A stretch of 12,084 nt of DNA from a bacterium (GTDB taxonomy: Bacteria > Patescibacteriota > Minisyncoccia > UBA6257 > GWB1-50-10). The stretch's first letter is position 1. Each line of letters opens with the position of its first letter. The stretch spans positions 1-12,084 of the forward strand of contig JAKAHT010000001.1 of assembly GCA_021814805.1 (NCBI GenBank). The letters are read 5' to 3'. Position numbers and translations under genes: made by a program. Under the pieces are notes generated by a model. It saw nothing but the letters and a program-made list of their open reading frames with translations. It ran no database searches and had not been told where the DNA came from. Shown piece by piece: positions 1-6,845 of this stretch.

Positions 1-14
1 GCACCAAGTTAAAA

Positions 15-905
15 CTAAGGTGATTTTCTTCTTTTTCCGTGAAAAGCTTCATGGACGTCCTTAAGCTCTTTATTGGTAAGATGGGTATAGATTTGAGTCG
101 TCGAGATGTTAGCGTGGCCCAGAAGAGCCTGAACGGAACGCAAGTCGGCTCCGTTTATTAAAAGATCTGTCGCAAACGAATGCCTTAATTCGTGAGGGTG
201 GACTTTCTTCGGTATGCCGGCTTTCCTCGCATAAAAAGAAACCAACCTCTCCACGCTCCTCGGGGTTATCTTGTCTATCACCCTGCCTTTTTTATTGAGA
301 CTCACAAAAAGGGGCTCCAAAGCATCCTGCCTGGCTTTCAAATAATCCTCTATGGCCGCGATGGCCCGCTTGGAAAGAAAAACCACCCTGATTTTATCGC
401 CCTTGCCCCTTACAGATATTTCGCCGCGCTTCAAATCAATGAATCTTGTAAGATTACAAAGCTCCGAAAGTCTGAGGCCGGTTGAAAAAAGAGTTTCTAA
501 AACAGCTTTGTCCCGCAAGACTCTCAGACCGCTGCCTTTTGGAGATGAGAGGAGTCTTTCTAATTCTTCATAACTCAGGACTTCTATGTCGGCCCTTGTG
601 ACTTTGGGAAGTTCAATGGTGTCCGGCGCGAGCACTTTGAGCTTCCTTTTTATGAGGTATTTAAGAAAATTTCTCAGGGCTATCACATAATAGCCTTGGG
701 TTATTTTTTTGATGCCACGGCGGTTCAAATCAAGACGAAAATCTCTTACTACGTCGTCGTTTATATCAAAAGGCGATTTCACGCCGGAAATTTTAACGAA
801 GAGCTTAAGATATCTCTCGTAGTTTTCACGAGTCTTCCTGGACCTGTTCTTTTCCACCTCCAGATAATCCAGGTATTCCTTCAAATATTTATCTATCTCG
901 GTCAT
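15..905 (-). CDS. Xer-type tyrosine site-specific recombinase
   Basis: Predicted to cut and rejoin DNA through a 3'-phosphotyrosine intermediate. The usual Xer role is resolving chromosome dimers at a dif site in the cytoplasm. The protein is 296 aa, close to E. coli XerC/XerD. Residues 1-85 form the SAM-like core-binding domain (helices with EVEKNRSRKTRENY) and about 105-290 the catalytic domain. The full catalytic set is visible: R145 (STGLRLSE), K168 (RGKGDK), H238 and R241 (HELRH), H264 (LLGHAN) and Y273 (QIYTHL). The frame stays open upstream to 1064, but that extension overlaps rpsO. I chose ATG 905 because an extended -10 ends 7 nt before it; ATG 914 (three residues longer) is the alternative. 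It is divergent from rpsO. XerC, XerD and XerH cannot be separated by eye, and a mobile-element integrase is less likely because no element surrounds it. Confidence 0.93.
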   Translation of the reverse strand: MTEIDKYLKEYLDYLEVEKNRSRKTRENYERYLKLFVKISGVKSPFDINDDVVRDFRLDLNRRGIKKITQGYYVIALRNFLKYLIKRKLKVLAPDTIELPKVTRADIEVLSYEELERLLSSPKGSGLRVLRDKAVLETLFSTGLRLSELCNLTRFIDLKRGEISVRGKGDKIRVVFLSKRAIAAIEDYLKARQDALEPLFVSLNKKGRVIDKITPRSVERLVSFYARKAGIPKKVHPHELRHSFATDLLINGADLRSVQALLGHANISTTQIYTHLTNKELKDVHEAFHGKRRKSP

Positions 906-912
906 TTTTATC

Positions 913-921
913 ATTTTAACA
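913..921 (-). promoter_or_regulatory. Extended -10 promoter of the recombinase gene
   Basis: Read on the minus strand this is TGTTAAAAT, an extended -10 (TGn plus TAAAAT, 5/6 to consensus). Seven bases separate it from ATG 905, so transcription would be expected to start at or next to the start codon, giving a leaderless mRNA. No good -35 is seen 17 nt upstream. The alternative ATG at 914 overlaps the -10 itself, which is why the downstream ATG is preferred. Not experimentally supported. Confidence 0.5.
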
Positions 922-947
922 CCAATTGAATTTAGTTGGATTGGGGG

Positions 948-976
948 TTTACAAATCCCGCTTTTTACGATAAGAT
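948..976 (+). promoter_or_regulatory. Promoter of the rpsO-NYN-pnp operon
   Basis: TTTACA (948-953, 5/6 to the sigma-70 -35) lies 17 nt from TAAGAT (971-976, 4/6 to the -10). Seven bases then lead to the rpsO ATG at 984, so the predicted start site falls at about 983-984 and the transcript would have essentially no 5' leader. No Shine-Dalgarno sequence precedes the ATG, which is consistent. The operator space is shared with the divergent recombinase promoter. Confidence 0.5.
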
Positions 977-983
977 AAAGCCA

Positions 984-1250
984 ATGCTTACCAAAAGACA
1001 GAAACAAAATGTCATCAAGGAATCGGCCAAACATGAAAAGGATACCGGCGGATCCGAAGTGCAAATATCGCTTTTATCGAAGAGAATTAAGCTCTTGGCC
1101 GATCACTTGAAAAAGAATCCCAAAGATTTTACCTCGCGTCGGGGCTTGCTCATGATGGTTGGTAAAAGAAGGAAACTTCTTCAATATTTGAAAGAAAACG
1201 ACGAAAAAAACTACGCTAAAATAGCGAAAAAGCTGGAGTTGGAATCTTAA
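984..1250 (+). CDS. rpsO: 30S ribosomal protein S15
   Basis: Primary rRNA-binding protein of the small subunit platform. It binds the 16S rRNA three-way junction and initiates platform assembly. The 88-aa length is exactly that of the family. The hallmark block KHEKDTGGSEVQISLLSKRI (residues 14-33) and the helices around HLKKNPKDFTSRRGLLMMVGKRRKLLQYL are all present. The frame is open upstream to 936, but the start at 984 gives the canonical N-terminus MLTKRQKQNVI. It is the first gene of an operon with the NYN gene (1-nt gap) and pnp; the rpsO-pnp pairing is widely conserved in bacteria. E. coli S15 represses its own translation through a structured 5' leader. Here the predicted promoter leaves no room for such a leader. 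Confidence 0.97.
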   Translation: MLTKRQKQNVIKESAKHEKDTGGSEVQISLLSKRIKLLADHLKKNPKDFTSRRGLLMMVGKRRKLLQYLKENDEKNYAKIAKKLELES

Positions 1251-1251
1251 A

Positions 1252-1800
1252 ATGGCCAGCACGAATTCAAACCAAAGGGTTGGAATTTTCATAGACGTAC
1301 AAAACATCTATCATTCTGCCAAAAACCTCTATCAAGCCAGGGTCAATTTCGGCGAACTTATAAAATACGTCGTGGGCAGGCGGCAACTCATCAAAGCCTT
1401 TGCTTATGTTGTAAAAAGCGATACCGCCTTCGGAGAGGAATCTTTTTTCGAGGCTTTAAGGAAAACGGGATTGGAGCTCAGATCCAAAGATCTTCAGGTT
1501 TACCCCGACGGAACCAAAAAAGGCGATTGGGATGTCGGGATAGCTATTGATGCCGTAAGGAGCGCCGCCTCACTCGATGCTGTGATACTCATAACCGGCG
1601 ACGGTGATTTTGTCCCGCTCGTACAGTATTTGAGATGGGGGCTGGGCAAAGAGGTTGAAGTGGCAGCCTTTGGACACACCACTTCGACTAAACTTAAAGA
1701 AGCGGTCGATAATTTCATGGATATAGAAAGAATCCCTAGAGCGCTTCTTAAAATAAACAGAAGGATAGATCAAAGAACAAAGAAAAATAAAAACCAATAA
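1252..1800 (+). CDS. NYN (LabA/DUF88) PIN-like domain protein, putative RNase
   Basis: Predicted metal-dependent RNA nuclease of the PIN-like fold. The 182 aa are nearly all one NYN domain (residues 9-160). The acidic residues of this fold are in place: D15 in GIFIDVQN (strand 1), D92/D94 and D100 in KGDWDVGIAIDA, and D117/D119 in LITGDGDF. The C-terminal tail (about 161-182) is short and basic (KINRRIDQRTKKNKNQ), which could aid RNA binding. It sits between rpsO and pnp, with TAA-a-ATG at both ends, so translation is probably coupled by re-initiation. The setting next to the 3'-5' exoribonuclease PNPase suggests a role in RNA processing or decay, but substrate and activity are inferred. Some LabA-type proteins have regulatory roles, so an inactive or regulatory function is possible. 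Confidence 0.88.
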   Translation: MASTNSNQRVGIFIDVQNIYHSAKNLYQARVNFGELIKYVVGRRQLIKAFAYVVKSDTAFGEESFFEALRKTGLELRSKDLQVYPDGTKKGDWDVGIAIDAVRSAASLDAVILITGDGDFVPLVQYLRWGLGKEVEVAAFGHTTSTKLKEAVDNFMDIERIPRALLKINRRIDQRTKKNKNQ

Positions 1801-1801
1801 A

Positions 1802-3829
1802 ATGAATTTAAATAAAAAGGCGTACGAAATAAGCGTCGACGGAAAAGATTTTTCGCTCGAGATATCGAAGATTGCCGGCCAAGCTAACGCAGCCGTAATA
1901 GGCCGATCTGGAGAGACGGCCGTACTCGCAACAGTCGTTATGAGCGGTGCTGACAAGCCGGGAGACTTTTTCCCCTTGACTGTCGACTACGAAGAAAGAT
2001 TTTATGCTGCCGGAAAAATAATAGGCAGCCGATTTGTAAGAAGAGAGGGGCGGCCATCGGATGAAGCCATACTTTCATCGAGGCTTATAGATAGAACTAT
2101 TCGTCCTCTTTTTGACCCACGCTTAAGGAGAGAAGTGCAGGTGGTTGTGACCGTTCTTGCTTATGACGAAAAAAACGATCCGGACGAAATAGCTTTACTC
2201 TCCACATCAACCGCTTTAAGCATCTCTGATATCCCCTGGAATGGACCTGTGGCCGGAATAAAAGTGGAAAAGGATGACAAAAAAGGATTTTTTGCTGGGA
2301 CGTCGGAGAGAATAAACATGATAGAATTTGAAGCTAAAGAAAGCGGCCGCGAGGATGCGGAAAATATTTTTTCCGAAGCTCACGAAAATATAAAAAAGCT
2401 CATAGATTTTCAAAATAAAATCATAAAAGAGATAGGCAAGGAGAAGGCTCAAGTTGTATTAGAAAACGGCGATCCGGTAATTAAAAACAAAATAAGGGAG
2501 TTTATCGGTACGGAAATAGGGGAAGCTCTTAAAGAAAAACGGGTTGAAGAATTAAAATCAAAGCTTTTTGAACACTTGAAGGGGATGGGTGAAACAGAAG
2601 ATTCTTTGAAAGTGACTGAGATAATTTTTGAAGAAGAAGTTGATAAATTTGTTCATGACCTGGCCATCGAAAACGGCCAACGAGTCGACGGAAGAAAATT
2701 CGACGAAATAAGGGATTTGTACTCTGAAGTTGGCATTTTTAAAAGAACGCACGGATCAGCCCTTTTCATAAGAGGAGAGACCCAGGTTTTGGCTATAACA
2801 ACTTTAGCCGCTCCGGGAGCAGAGCAGATAATAGAAACCATGGAAACCACCGGGAAAAAAAGATTTATGCTCCATTATAATTTTCCAGGGTTCGCCACCG
2901 GAGAAACTTCGAGATCGCGCGGGCCAGGAAGGAGGGAAATAGGCCACGGTAATCTTGCTCAAAAAGGCATAAGCGGCGTCTTACCATCAATGGAAGAGTT
3001 TCCTTATACCATAAGAGTGGTAGCCGAGACACTTTCATCAAACGGCTCATCTTCGATGGCTTCGACCTGCGCTGCTTCGCTTTCCTTGATGGATGCCGGC
3101 GTACCTATAAAGAAACAGGTGGCTGGTATATCAATAGGACTCATGAGCGATTCTCAGGGTAATTACAAACTTCTCACGGACATACAAGGGCCCGAGGACC
3201 ACTACGGCGACATGGATTTTAAAGTATCCGGAACAAAAGACGGAATAAACGCCATCCAAATGGATGTTAAAATAGACGGGATAACTTTTCAGATATTCAA
3301 AGAGGCTTTGGCGGCGGCCGAAAAAGCCAGGATACAGATTATAGAATCCATGAATAAAACCCTCGAGGCTCCGAGAAAAGAGCTCTCATCTTATGCTCCT
3401 AAAATAACCATAGTTCAAATATCCCCCGAAAAAATAGGCGAACTTATAGGGCCGGGAGGCAAGGTAATTAACGGCATATTATCCGCCGTCGAAAATAAGG
3501 TCACTATAGATATAGAAGAAGACGGGCGCGTTTATATAGCCGGATTTGAAGATAGTTTTGTGACCCAGGCGGTTAATATGGTTAAACAAGTGGTAAAAGA
3601 GTACCAAATAGGCGAGGTGGTAGAAGGGCCAGTCGTAAGAATTCTTGATTTTGGAGCAATAGTGGATTTAGGCGGAGGACAGGACGGCATGATACATGTT
3701 TCAGAACTTAAAAACGGTTACGTTAAAAAAGTTGAGGATGTGGTTAAATTGGGGGATGTGGTAAAAGCCAAAATAATAAAGATAGAAAACGGGAAACTGG
3801 GACTATCAATGAAGGCCTTAAGTCAATAA
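1802..3829 (+). CDS. pnp: Polynucleotide phosphorylase (PNPase)
   Basis: Phosphorolytic 3'-5' exoribonuclease that releases nucleoside diphosphates, and can also polymerise NDPs. It is normally a trimeric ring in the cytoplasm. The 675 aa contain RNase PH core 1 (about 10-145), the helical linker (about 180-275), catalytic core 2 (about 305-515), KH (about 534-598) and S1 (603-672). Core 2 carries FMLHYNFPGFATGETSRSRG, GRREIGHG (377-384), the SSNGSSSMASTCAASLSLMD block and the active-site acidic stretch GDMDFKVSGTKDG...QMDVK (469-490). The KH GPGG loop is at 550-553. All diagnostic parts are present, so it should be active. It is slightly shorter than the E. coli protein (711 aa). It lies 1 nt downstream of the NYN gene, and no clear terminator follows it. 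Confidence 0.97.
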   Translation: MNLNKKAYEISVDGKDFSLEISKIAGQANAAVIGRSGETAVLATVVMSGADKPGDFFPLTVDYEERFYAAGKIIGSRFVRREGRPSDEAILSSRLIDRTIRPLFDPRLRREVQVVVTVLAYDEKNDPDEIALLSTSTALSISDIPWNGPVAGIKVEKDDKKGFFAGTSERINMIEFEAKESGREDAENIFSEAHENIKKLIDFQNKIIKEIGKEKAQVVLENGDPVIKNKIREFIGTEIGEALKEKRVEELKSKLFEHLKGMGETEDSLKVTEIIFEEEVDKFVHDLAIENGQRVDGRKFDEIRDLYSEVGIFKRTHGSALFIRGETQVLAITTLAAPGAEQIIETMETTGKKRFMLHYNFPGFATGETSRSRGPGRREIGHGNLAQKGISGVLPSMEEFPYTIRVVAETLSSNGSSSMASTCAASLSLMDAGVPIKKQVAGISIGLMSDSQGNYKLLTDIQGPEDHYGDMDFKVSGTKDGINAIQMDVKIDGITFQIFKEALAAAEKARIQIIESMNKTLEAPRKELSSYAPKITIVQISPEKIGELIGPGGKVINGILSAVENKVTIDIEEDGRVYIAGFEDSFVTQAVNMVKQVVKEYQIGEVVEGPVVRILDFGAIVDLGGGQDGMIHVSELKNGYVKKVEDVVKLGDVVKAKIIKIENGKLGLSMKALSQ

Positions 3830-3857
3830 CTTGTCCACAGAAATAATCTGCCGAGAG

Positions 3858-3866
3858 TGTTATAAT
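3858..3866 (+). promoter_or_regulatory. Extended -10 promoter of the 3874 gene
   Basis: TGTTATAAT, a perfect extended -10 (TGn plus TATAAT at 3861-3866), lies 7 nt before ATG 3874. The transcription start is therefore predicted at the start codon (leaderless). No -35 at the usual spacing. TTGTCC at 3831 is 24 nt away, too far to serve. This separates the membrane protein gene from the rpsO-pnp operon, although read-through remains possible because no terminator is visible. Confidence 0.6.
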
Positions 3867-3873
3867 AAAATCA

Positions 3874-4914
3874 ATGGCAGATCAAAATACAAATCAGAAC
3901 TTCCCGCCGGTCGGCGGAACAAATAAAGACGTCGACGTGAGAACTATGGCTTCGGATCTAAATTCGATTCAGGGTGGCGGTTCCCCGGAAAGCTACTCTC
4001 CTTCCATTCCGACTGCGACTCCTTCCGAAACTACCCCGGGACCCGTACCTGACGCCAATTTTCAAATACCTTCGGTTCCGGCTGCGGCGCCGGAAAATCT
4101 ACCCGCAAACAATGGCGGGCCAAAACCAAAGAAGAGTAAAGGAGCCTTGGTAGGACTCATAGTTTTCTTGGTGGTGGTCGCCTTGGGAGCTCTGGGTTAT
4201 TTTGTTGTTTATCCGATGTTTACGACGGCAAATCCCAATTCCCAGACATCGAGCGTAAATACCGCCCCTCAACCAGTGAACAATACATCAACCGAAACGA
4301 CGACTCTGCCGGCTGCGGCGCCGGAGTCAACTTCCTCCACTTCTACTTCTCCTATGCCTTCAATTTCTCACCAATCTCTTTTTAAGACCGTAAGCGCTGC
4401 AATAATTTCCACCAGTTCAGTCAGCGCCTCGACATTATCCAATCTTAATATTTCAACAACGAGCAATCCTGCACTCGTAGAAGTGGTTTTCGAGGATCAA
4501 AACGGAAATCCTTTGACGTTGTCCGATATGCTAAAGTCATTGATTTCGGCGGATCTCACTAAATCCGGATTGGACCAAGCCTTCGATCCGGCTTATACCT
4601 CCGCGTTCGTTTATCTCGACGGGAACGGTACAAGATGGCTTGGATTTGTAGCCAAGCTTTCCGCTACTTCATCTTTAGTCGATGAAAAAGCTTCTTTTGG
4701 ACAGATACTCGAATCCAATACCAACCTGAAGAATTTCTTTTCTAAGGATCCTGGGACCGAAGGAGCCTGGAAAAACGGCGACTCGGCCACATCCAACAGG
4801 TATGTCCTTTTCAGTAAGAACGGCTACACCATAGACTACGGCTGGAACAACGACACATTAGTGATCTCTTCTTCTTATGACGGCTATAAGGCCGCCTTAG
4901 GAGGACTTCAATAG
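3874..4914 (+). CDS. Single-pass membrane protein with disordered N-terminus, unknown function
   Basis: Not assigned to a named family. Of 346 aa, residues 1-85 are low-complexity (Pro, Ser, Gly, Asn) and probably disordered and cytoplasmic. They contain a short ordered-looking motif DVDVRTMASDLNSIQGGG (19-36), of a kind I recall in other Parcubacterial membrane proteins. A basic patch KPKKSKG (84-90) precedes one transmembrane helix (about 91-113), giving an N-in orientation. Residues 114-165 are a Ser/Thr/Pro linker. About 166-346 form an extracytoplasmic domain ending in aromatic-rich strands (YVLFSKNGYTIDYGWNNDTLVISSSYDGY). No cysteines and no catalytic motif are seen. The protein has its own strong-looking promoter, and the downstream traR-like gene starts 57 nt later. 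It might be a surface or sensor protein, but nothing here decides this. Confidence 0.8.
   Translation: MADQNTNQNFPPVGGTNKDVDVRTMASDLNSIQGGGSPESYSPSIPTATPSETTPGPVPDANFQIPSVPAAAPENLPANNGGPKPKKSKGALVGLIVFLVVVALGALGYFVVYPMFTTANPNSQTSSVNTAPQPVNNTSTETTTLPAAAPESTSSTSTSPMPSISHQSLFKTVSAAIISTSSVSASTLSNLNISTTSNPALVEVVFEDQNGNPLTLSDMLKSLISADLTKSGLDQAFDPAYTSAFVYLDGNGTRWLGFVAKLSATSSLVDEKASFGQILESNTNLKNFFSKDPGTEGAWKNGDSATSNRYVLFSKNGYTIDYGWNNDTLVISSSYDGYKAALGGLQ
4078..4325 (+). repeat. 17-nt direct repeat flanking the membrane segment of the 3874 gene
   Basis: CCGGCTGCGGCGCCGGA occurs exactly at 4078-4094 and again at 4309-4325. The copies are 231 bp apart and in the same reading frame, and encode PAAAPE at residues 69-74 and 146-151. 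They lie on either side of the transmembrane helix, within low-complexity linkers. Identical codon choice suggests recent duplication, gene conversion or a preferred Ala-Pro codon string; it is probably not a mobile element. Confidence 0.7.
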
Positions 4915-4971
4915 TCGAAACAAAAATTTAATAACCTTATCCCCGCGATTTTTAAAATCCGTTAAAAATTT

Positions 4972-5310
4972 ATGAATAAAGAAGAAATAAAAAAATTAAA
5001 AGAGAAGTTGTTGTCTGAAAAAAAACTGATAGAAGAGAATATGAAACGCTTCGAGTCGGAACTCGATTTCGGAGATGACACCGATCATATGGAAGAGGAA
5101 GCTGATGAGGTGGAAGAAATGACAAATTATTTAAGCGTCAAAGACAACCAAGATAAAAGGTTGAAACAAATAGAAGTAGCCTTGGAAAGAATAGAAAACG
5201 GAACTTATGGAATTTGTGATAAATGCGGAGGTAAGATAGAGAAGGAAATACTGGAAATAGATCCGGAATCGATGCTCTGCAAGAAATGTAAAATGAGCGA
5301 AAGAAGGTGA
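4972..5310 (+). CDS. TraR/DksA-family C4 zinc finger protein
   Basis: Small protein (112 aa) of the TraR/DksA/YteA class. Members of the DksA branch bind RNA polymerase through the secondary channel and alter promoter response; the role of short homologues is mostly unknown. Residues 1-70 form an acidic coiled-coil hairpin, with the tip region DFGDDTDHMEEEADEVEEM at about 32-50. The C-terminal zinc site is complete: C82-x2-C85 and C103-x2-C106 (CDKC...CKKC), with the family's ERIENGTYGICDKCG block just before and at it. The start ATG 4972 fits the family N-terminus. A weak -10 candidate (TAAAAT, 4953-4958) lies upstream. Its TGA stop overlaps the GTG start of the ComM-like gene by 4 nt, implying translational coupling. 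Whether it acts as a true DksA cannot be told from sequence. Confidence 0.9.
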   Translation: MNKEEIKKLKEKLLSEKKLIEENMKRFESELDFGDDTDHMEEEADEVEEMTNYLSVKDNQDKRLKQIEVALERIENGTYGICDKCGGKIEKEILEIDPESMLCKKCKMSERR

Positions 5311-6845
5311 CCCACAAAATTCCAAAACTTTATTCCGCGGAACTCCAAGGGATAAATACGGAACTTGTTGAGATTGAGGCCGACTTAAACGTCGGCCTTC
5401 ATTCTTTTAATATAGTCGGACTAGCCGACAAAGCGGTTTCCGAAGCGAAGGAAAGAGTCAATTCAGCACTTAAAAATTCCGGAATAAAACCGCCGGCCAA
5501 GGAAAACAGAAAAATAACCGTAAACTTAGCACCGGCCGACGTTAAAAAAACAGGTTCCCATTTTGACCTGCCGATAGCCTTAAGCTACCTTCTTTCAAGC
5601 GAACAGATAAAAGAATTCAATCCAGAGAAGAAAATGTTCGTCGGGGAACTTTCTTTGGACGGAAGCCTGAGAAGAATTAACGGGGCTTTGAATATCGCCT
5701 TGGGAGCCGAGCGCCGGGGATTTAAGGAACTTTTTCTACCGGAAGAAAACGCCGAGGAGGCGGCCATGGTTAAAAAACTGAAGGTTATCCCGGCCAAAAA
5801 TTTGACCGATGTCATTTATCATCTCGAAGGAACCAGAAAAATAAAACCTCAAAAACAAACTGACATAGAAAACGAGGTTTCTGTTTCGCGTTATATTTTA
5901 ACGGAAATAAAAGGCCAAGCGGCCGCCAAAAGAGCTTTAGCTATAGCCGCAGCCGGATGTCACAACATACTTTTTTACGGTCCTCCCGGAACAGGAAAAA
6001 CCATGCTCGCCGAAGCCTTGATATCACTGCTCCCTCCTCCATCTTATGAAGAAATTATAGAAATGACTGAAATATGGAGCGCCGCCGGTCTTTTGTCTGA
6101 TAAAAAACACTTTATAAGCTCGAGACAGCTCCGGTCACCTCATCACACTTCTTCTTTGATGTCCATAGCAGGCGGAGGACAAGATCCCAAACCGGGAGAA
6201 ATAAGTTTGGCTCATCGCGGCGTGCTTTTTCTGGATGAACTGCCCGAATTTAAAAAAGATGTACTTGAAACATTAAGACAACCCCTGGAGAGCGGGGAAG
6301 TAACCATATCGCGGGTGAGAAAAATTTTGAGTTTGCCGGCCAAATTTATGTTCGTAGCCGCCAAAAACCCATGTCCTTGCGGCTACTTCGGCGATCCCGA
6401 CAAGGAATGCGTTTGTTCGGCCAATGAGATAATGAGGTACAACAAAAAAATATCCGGGCCTCTACTCGACAGGATAGATATCCAAATAAACGTGCCCAGA
6501 ATAAAAATAGAGGAATTAAAACAAAAAGGAAACGCGACTGAAGAAAGTGAAATAAGAGAGGAGGTAAGGAAAGCTCGGCTGATTCAAGAAAAGAGATTCA
6601 AGGAAAATAAATTGATGATTTTTACCAACTCGGAAATGTCTTCTTCTGATGTTGATAATTTGATAAAACTGGATGATTCGGCCGATATGTTTTTAAAAAA
6701 TATCATGGATAAAAATATGGTATCCGGCAGAGGCTATTACCGAACTCTTAAAGTGGCTCAAACCATAGCCGATCTGGAAAATTCTCCGGTCGTAACGACC
6801 GATCACCTGGCTGAAGCATTCCAATACAGGACGAGAGAAGAATGA
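5307..6845 (+). CDS. comM: ComM / YifB-type Mg-chelatase-like AAA+ ATPase
   Basis: In naturally competent bacteria ComM is a hexameric AAA+ helicase that promotes branch migration during integration of imported DNA. The 512-aa length matches the family. Residues 5-125 are the ChlI-like N-domain (GLHSFNIVGLADKAVSEAKERV, PADVKKTGSHFDLPIAL). The ATPase has Walker A GPPGTGKT (225-232) and Walker B GVLFLDELPEF (305-315). A four-cysteine insert follows, NPCPCGY...CVC (C356, C358, C368, C370), probably metal binding. LLDRIDI (R389) and the C-terminal RGYYRTLKVAQTIADLE helices complete it. The start is GTG at 5307 (written as M), overlapping the traR-like stop as GTGA. The N-terminus KIPKLYSAELQGI aligns with the family there. 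CPR bacteria commonly keep competence genes, presumably for DNA scavenging. No other competence genes are in the window. Confidence 0.95.
   Translation: MTHKIPKLYSAELQGINTELVEIEADLNVGLHSFNIVGLADKAVSEAKERVNSALKNSGIKPPAKENRKITVNLAPADVKKTGSHFDLPIALSYLLSSEQIKEFNPEKKMFVGELSLDGSLRRINGALNIALGAERRGFKELFLPEENAEEAAMVKKLKVIPAKNLTDVIYHLEGTRKIKPQKQTDIENEVSVSRYILTEIKGQAAAKRALAIAAAGCHNILFYGPPGTGKTMLAEALISLLPPPSYEEIIEMTEIWSAAGLLSDKKHFISSRQLRSPHHTSSLMSIAGGGQDPKPGEISLAHRGVLFLDELPEFKKDVLETLRQPLESGEVTISRVRKILSLPAKFMFVAAKNPCPCGYFGDPDKECVCSANEIMRYNKKISGPLLDRIDIQINVPRIKIEELKQKGNATEESEIREEVRKARLIQEKRFKENKLMIFTNSEMSSSDVDNLIKLDDSADMFLKNIMDKNMVSGRGYYRTLKVAQTIADLENSPVVTTDHLAEAFQYRTREE

Noticed and set aside
936..983. 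An upstream ATG at 936 for rpsO
   Set aside because: It adds 16 residues not found in the S15 family and lies upstream of the best promoter; 984 gives the canonical 88-aa protein.
906..1064. An upstream in-frame extension of the recombinase by 53 residues
   Set aside because: It would overlap rpsO on the opposite strand, and catalytic residue numbering matches XerD only with a start near 905-914.
1570..1956. 128-codon open frame antisense to the NYN gene and pnp start
   Set aside because: It is a shadow of two well-supported coding genes, with no promoter or recognisable product.
3831..3839. TTGTCCACA, one mismatch from a DnaA box
   Set aside because: It is a single copy with no cluster, no AT-rich unwinding region and no dnaA/dnaN nearby, so it is not evidence for an origin.
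4949..4968. Inverted repeat TTTTTAA/TTAAAAA downstream of the 3874 gene as a terminator
   Set aside because: The stem is purely A/T with a 6-nt loop and no clean U-run; stability would be negligible and it overlaps a possible -10 of the next gene.
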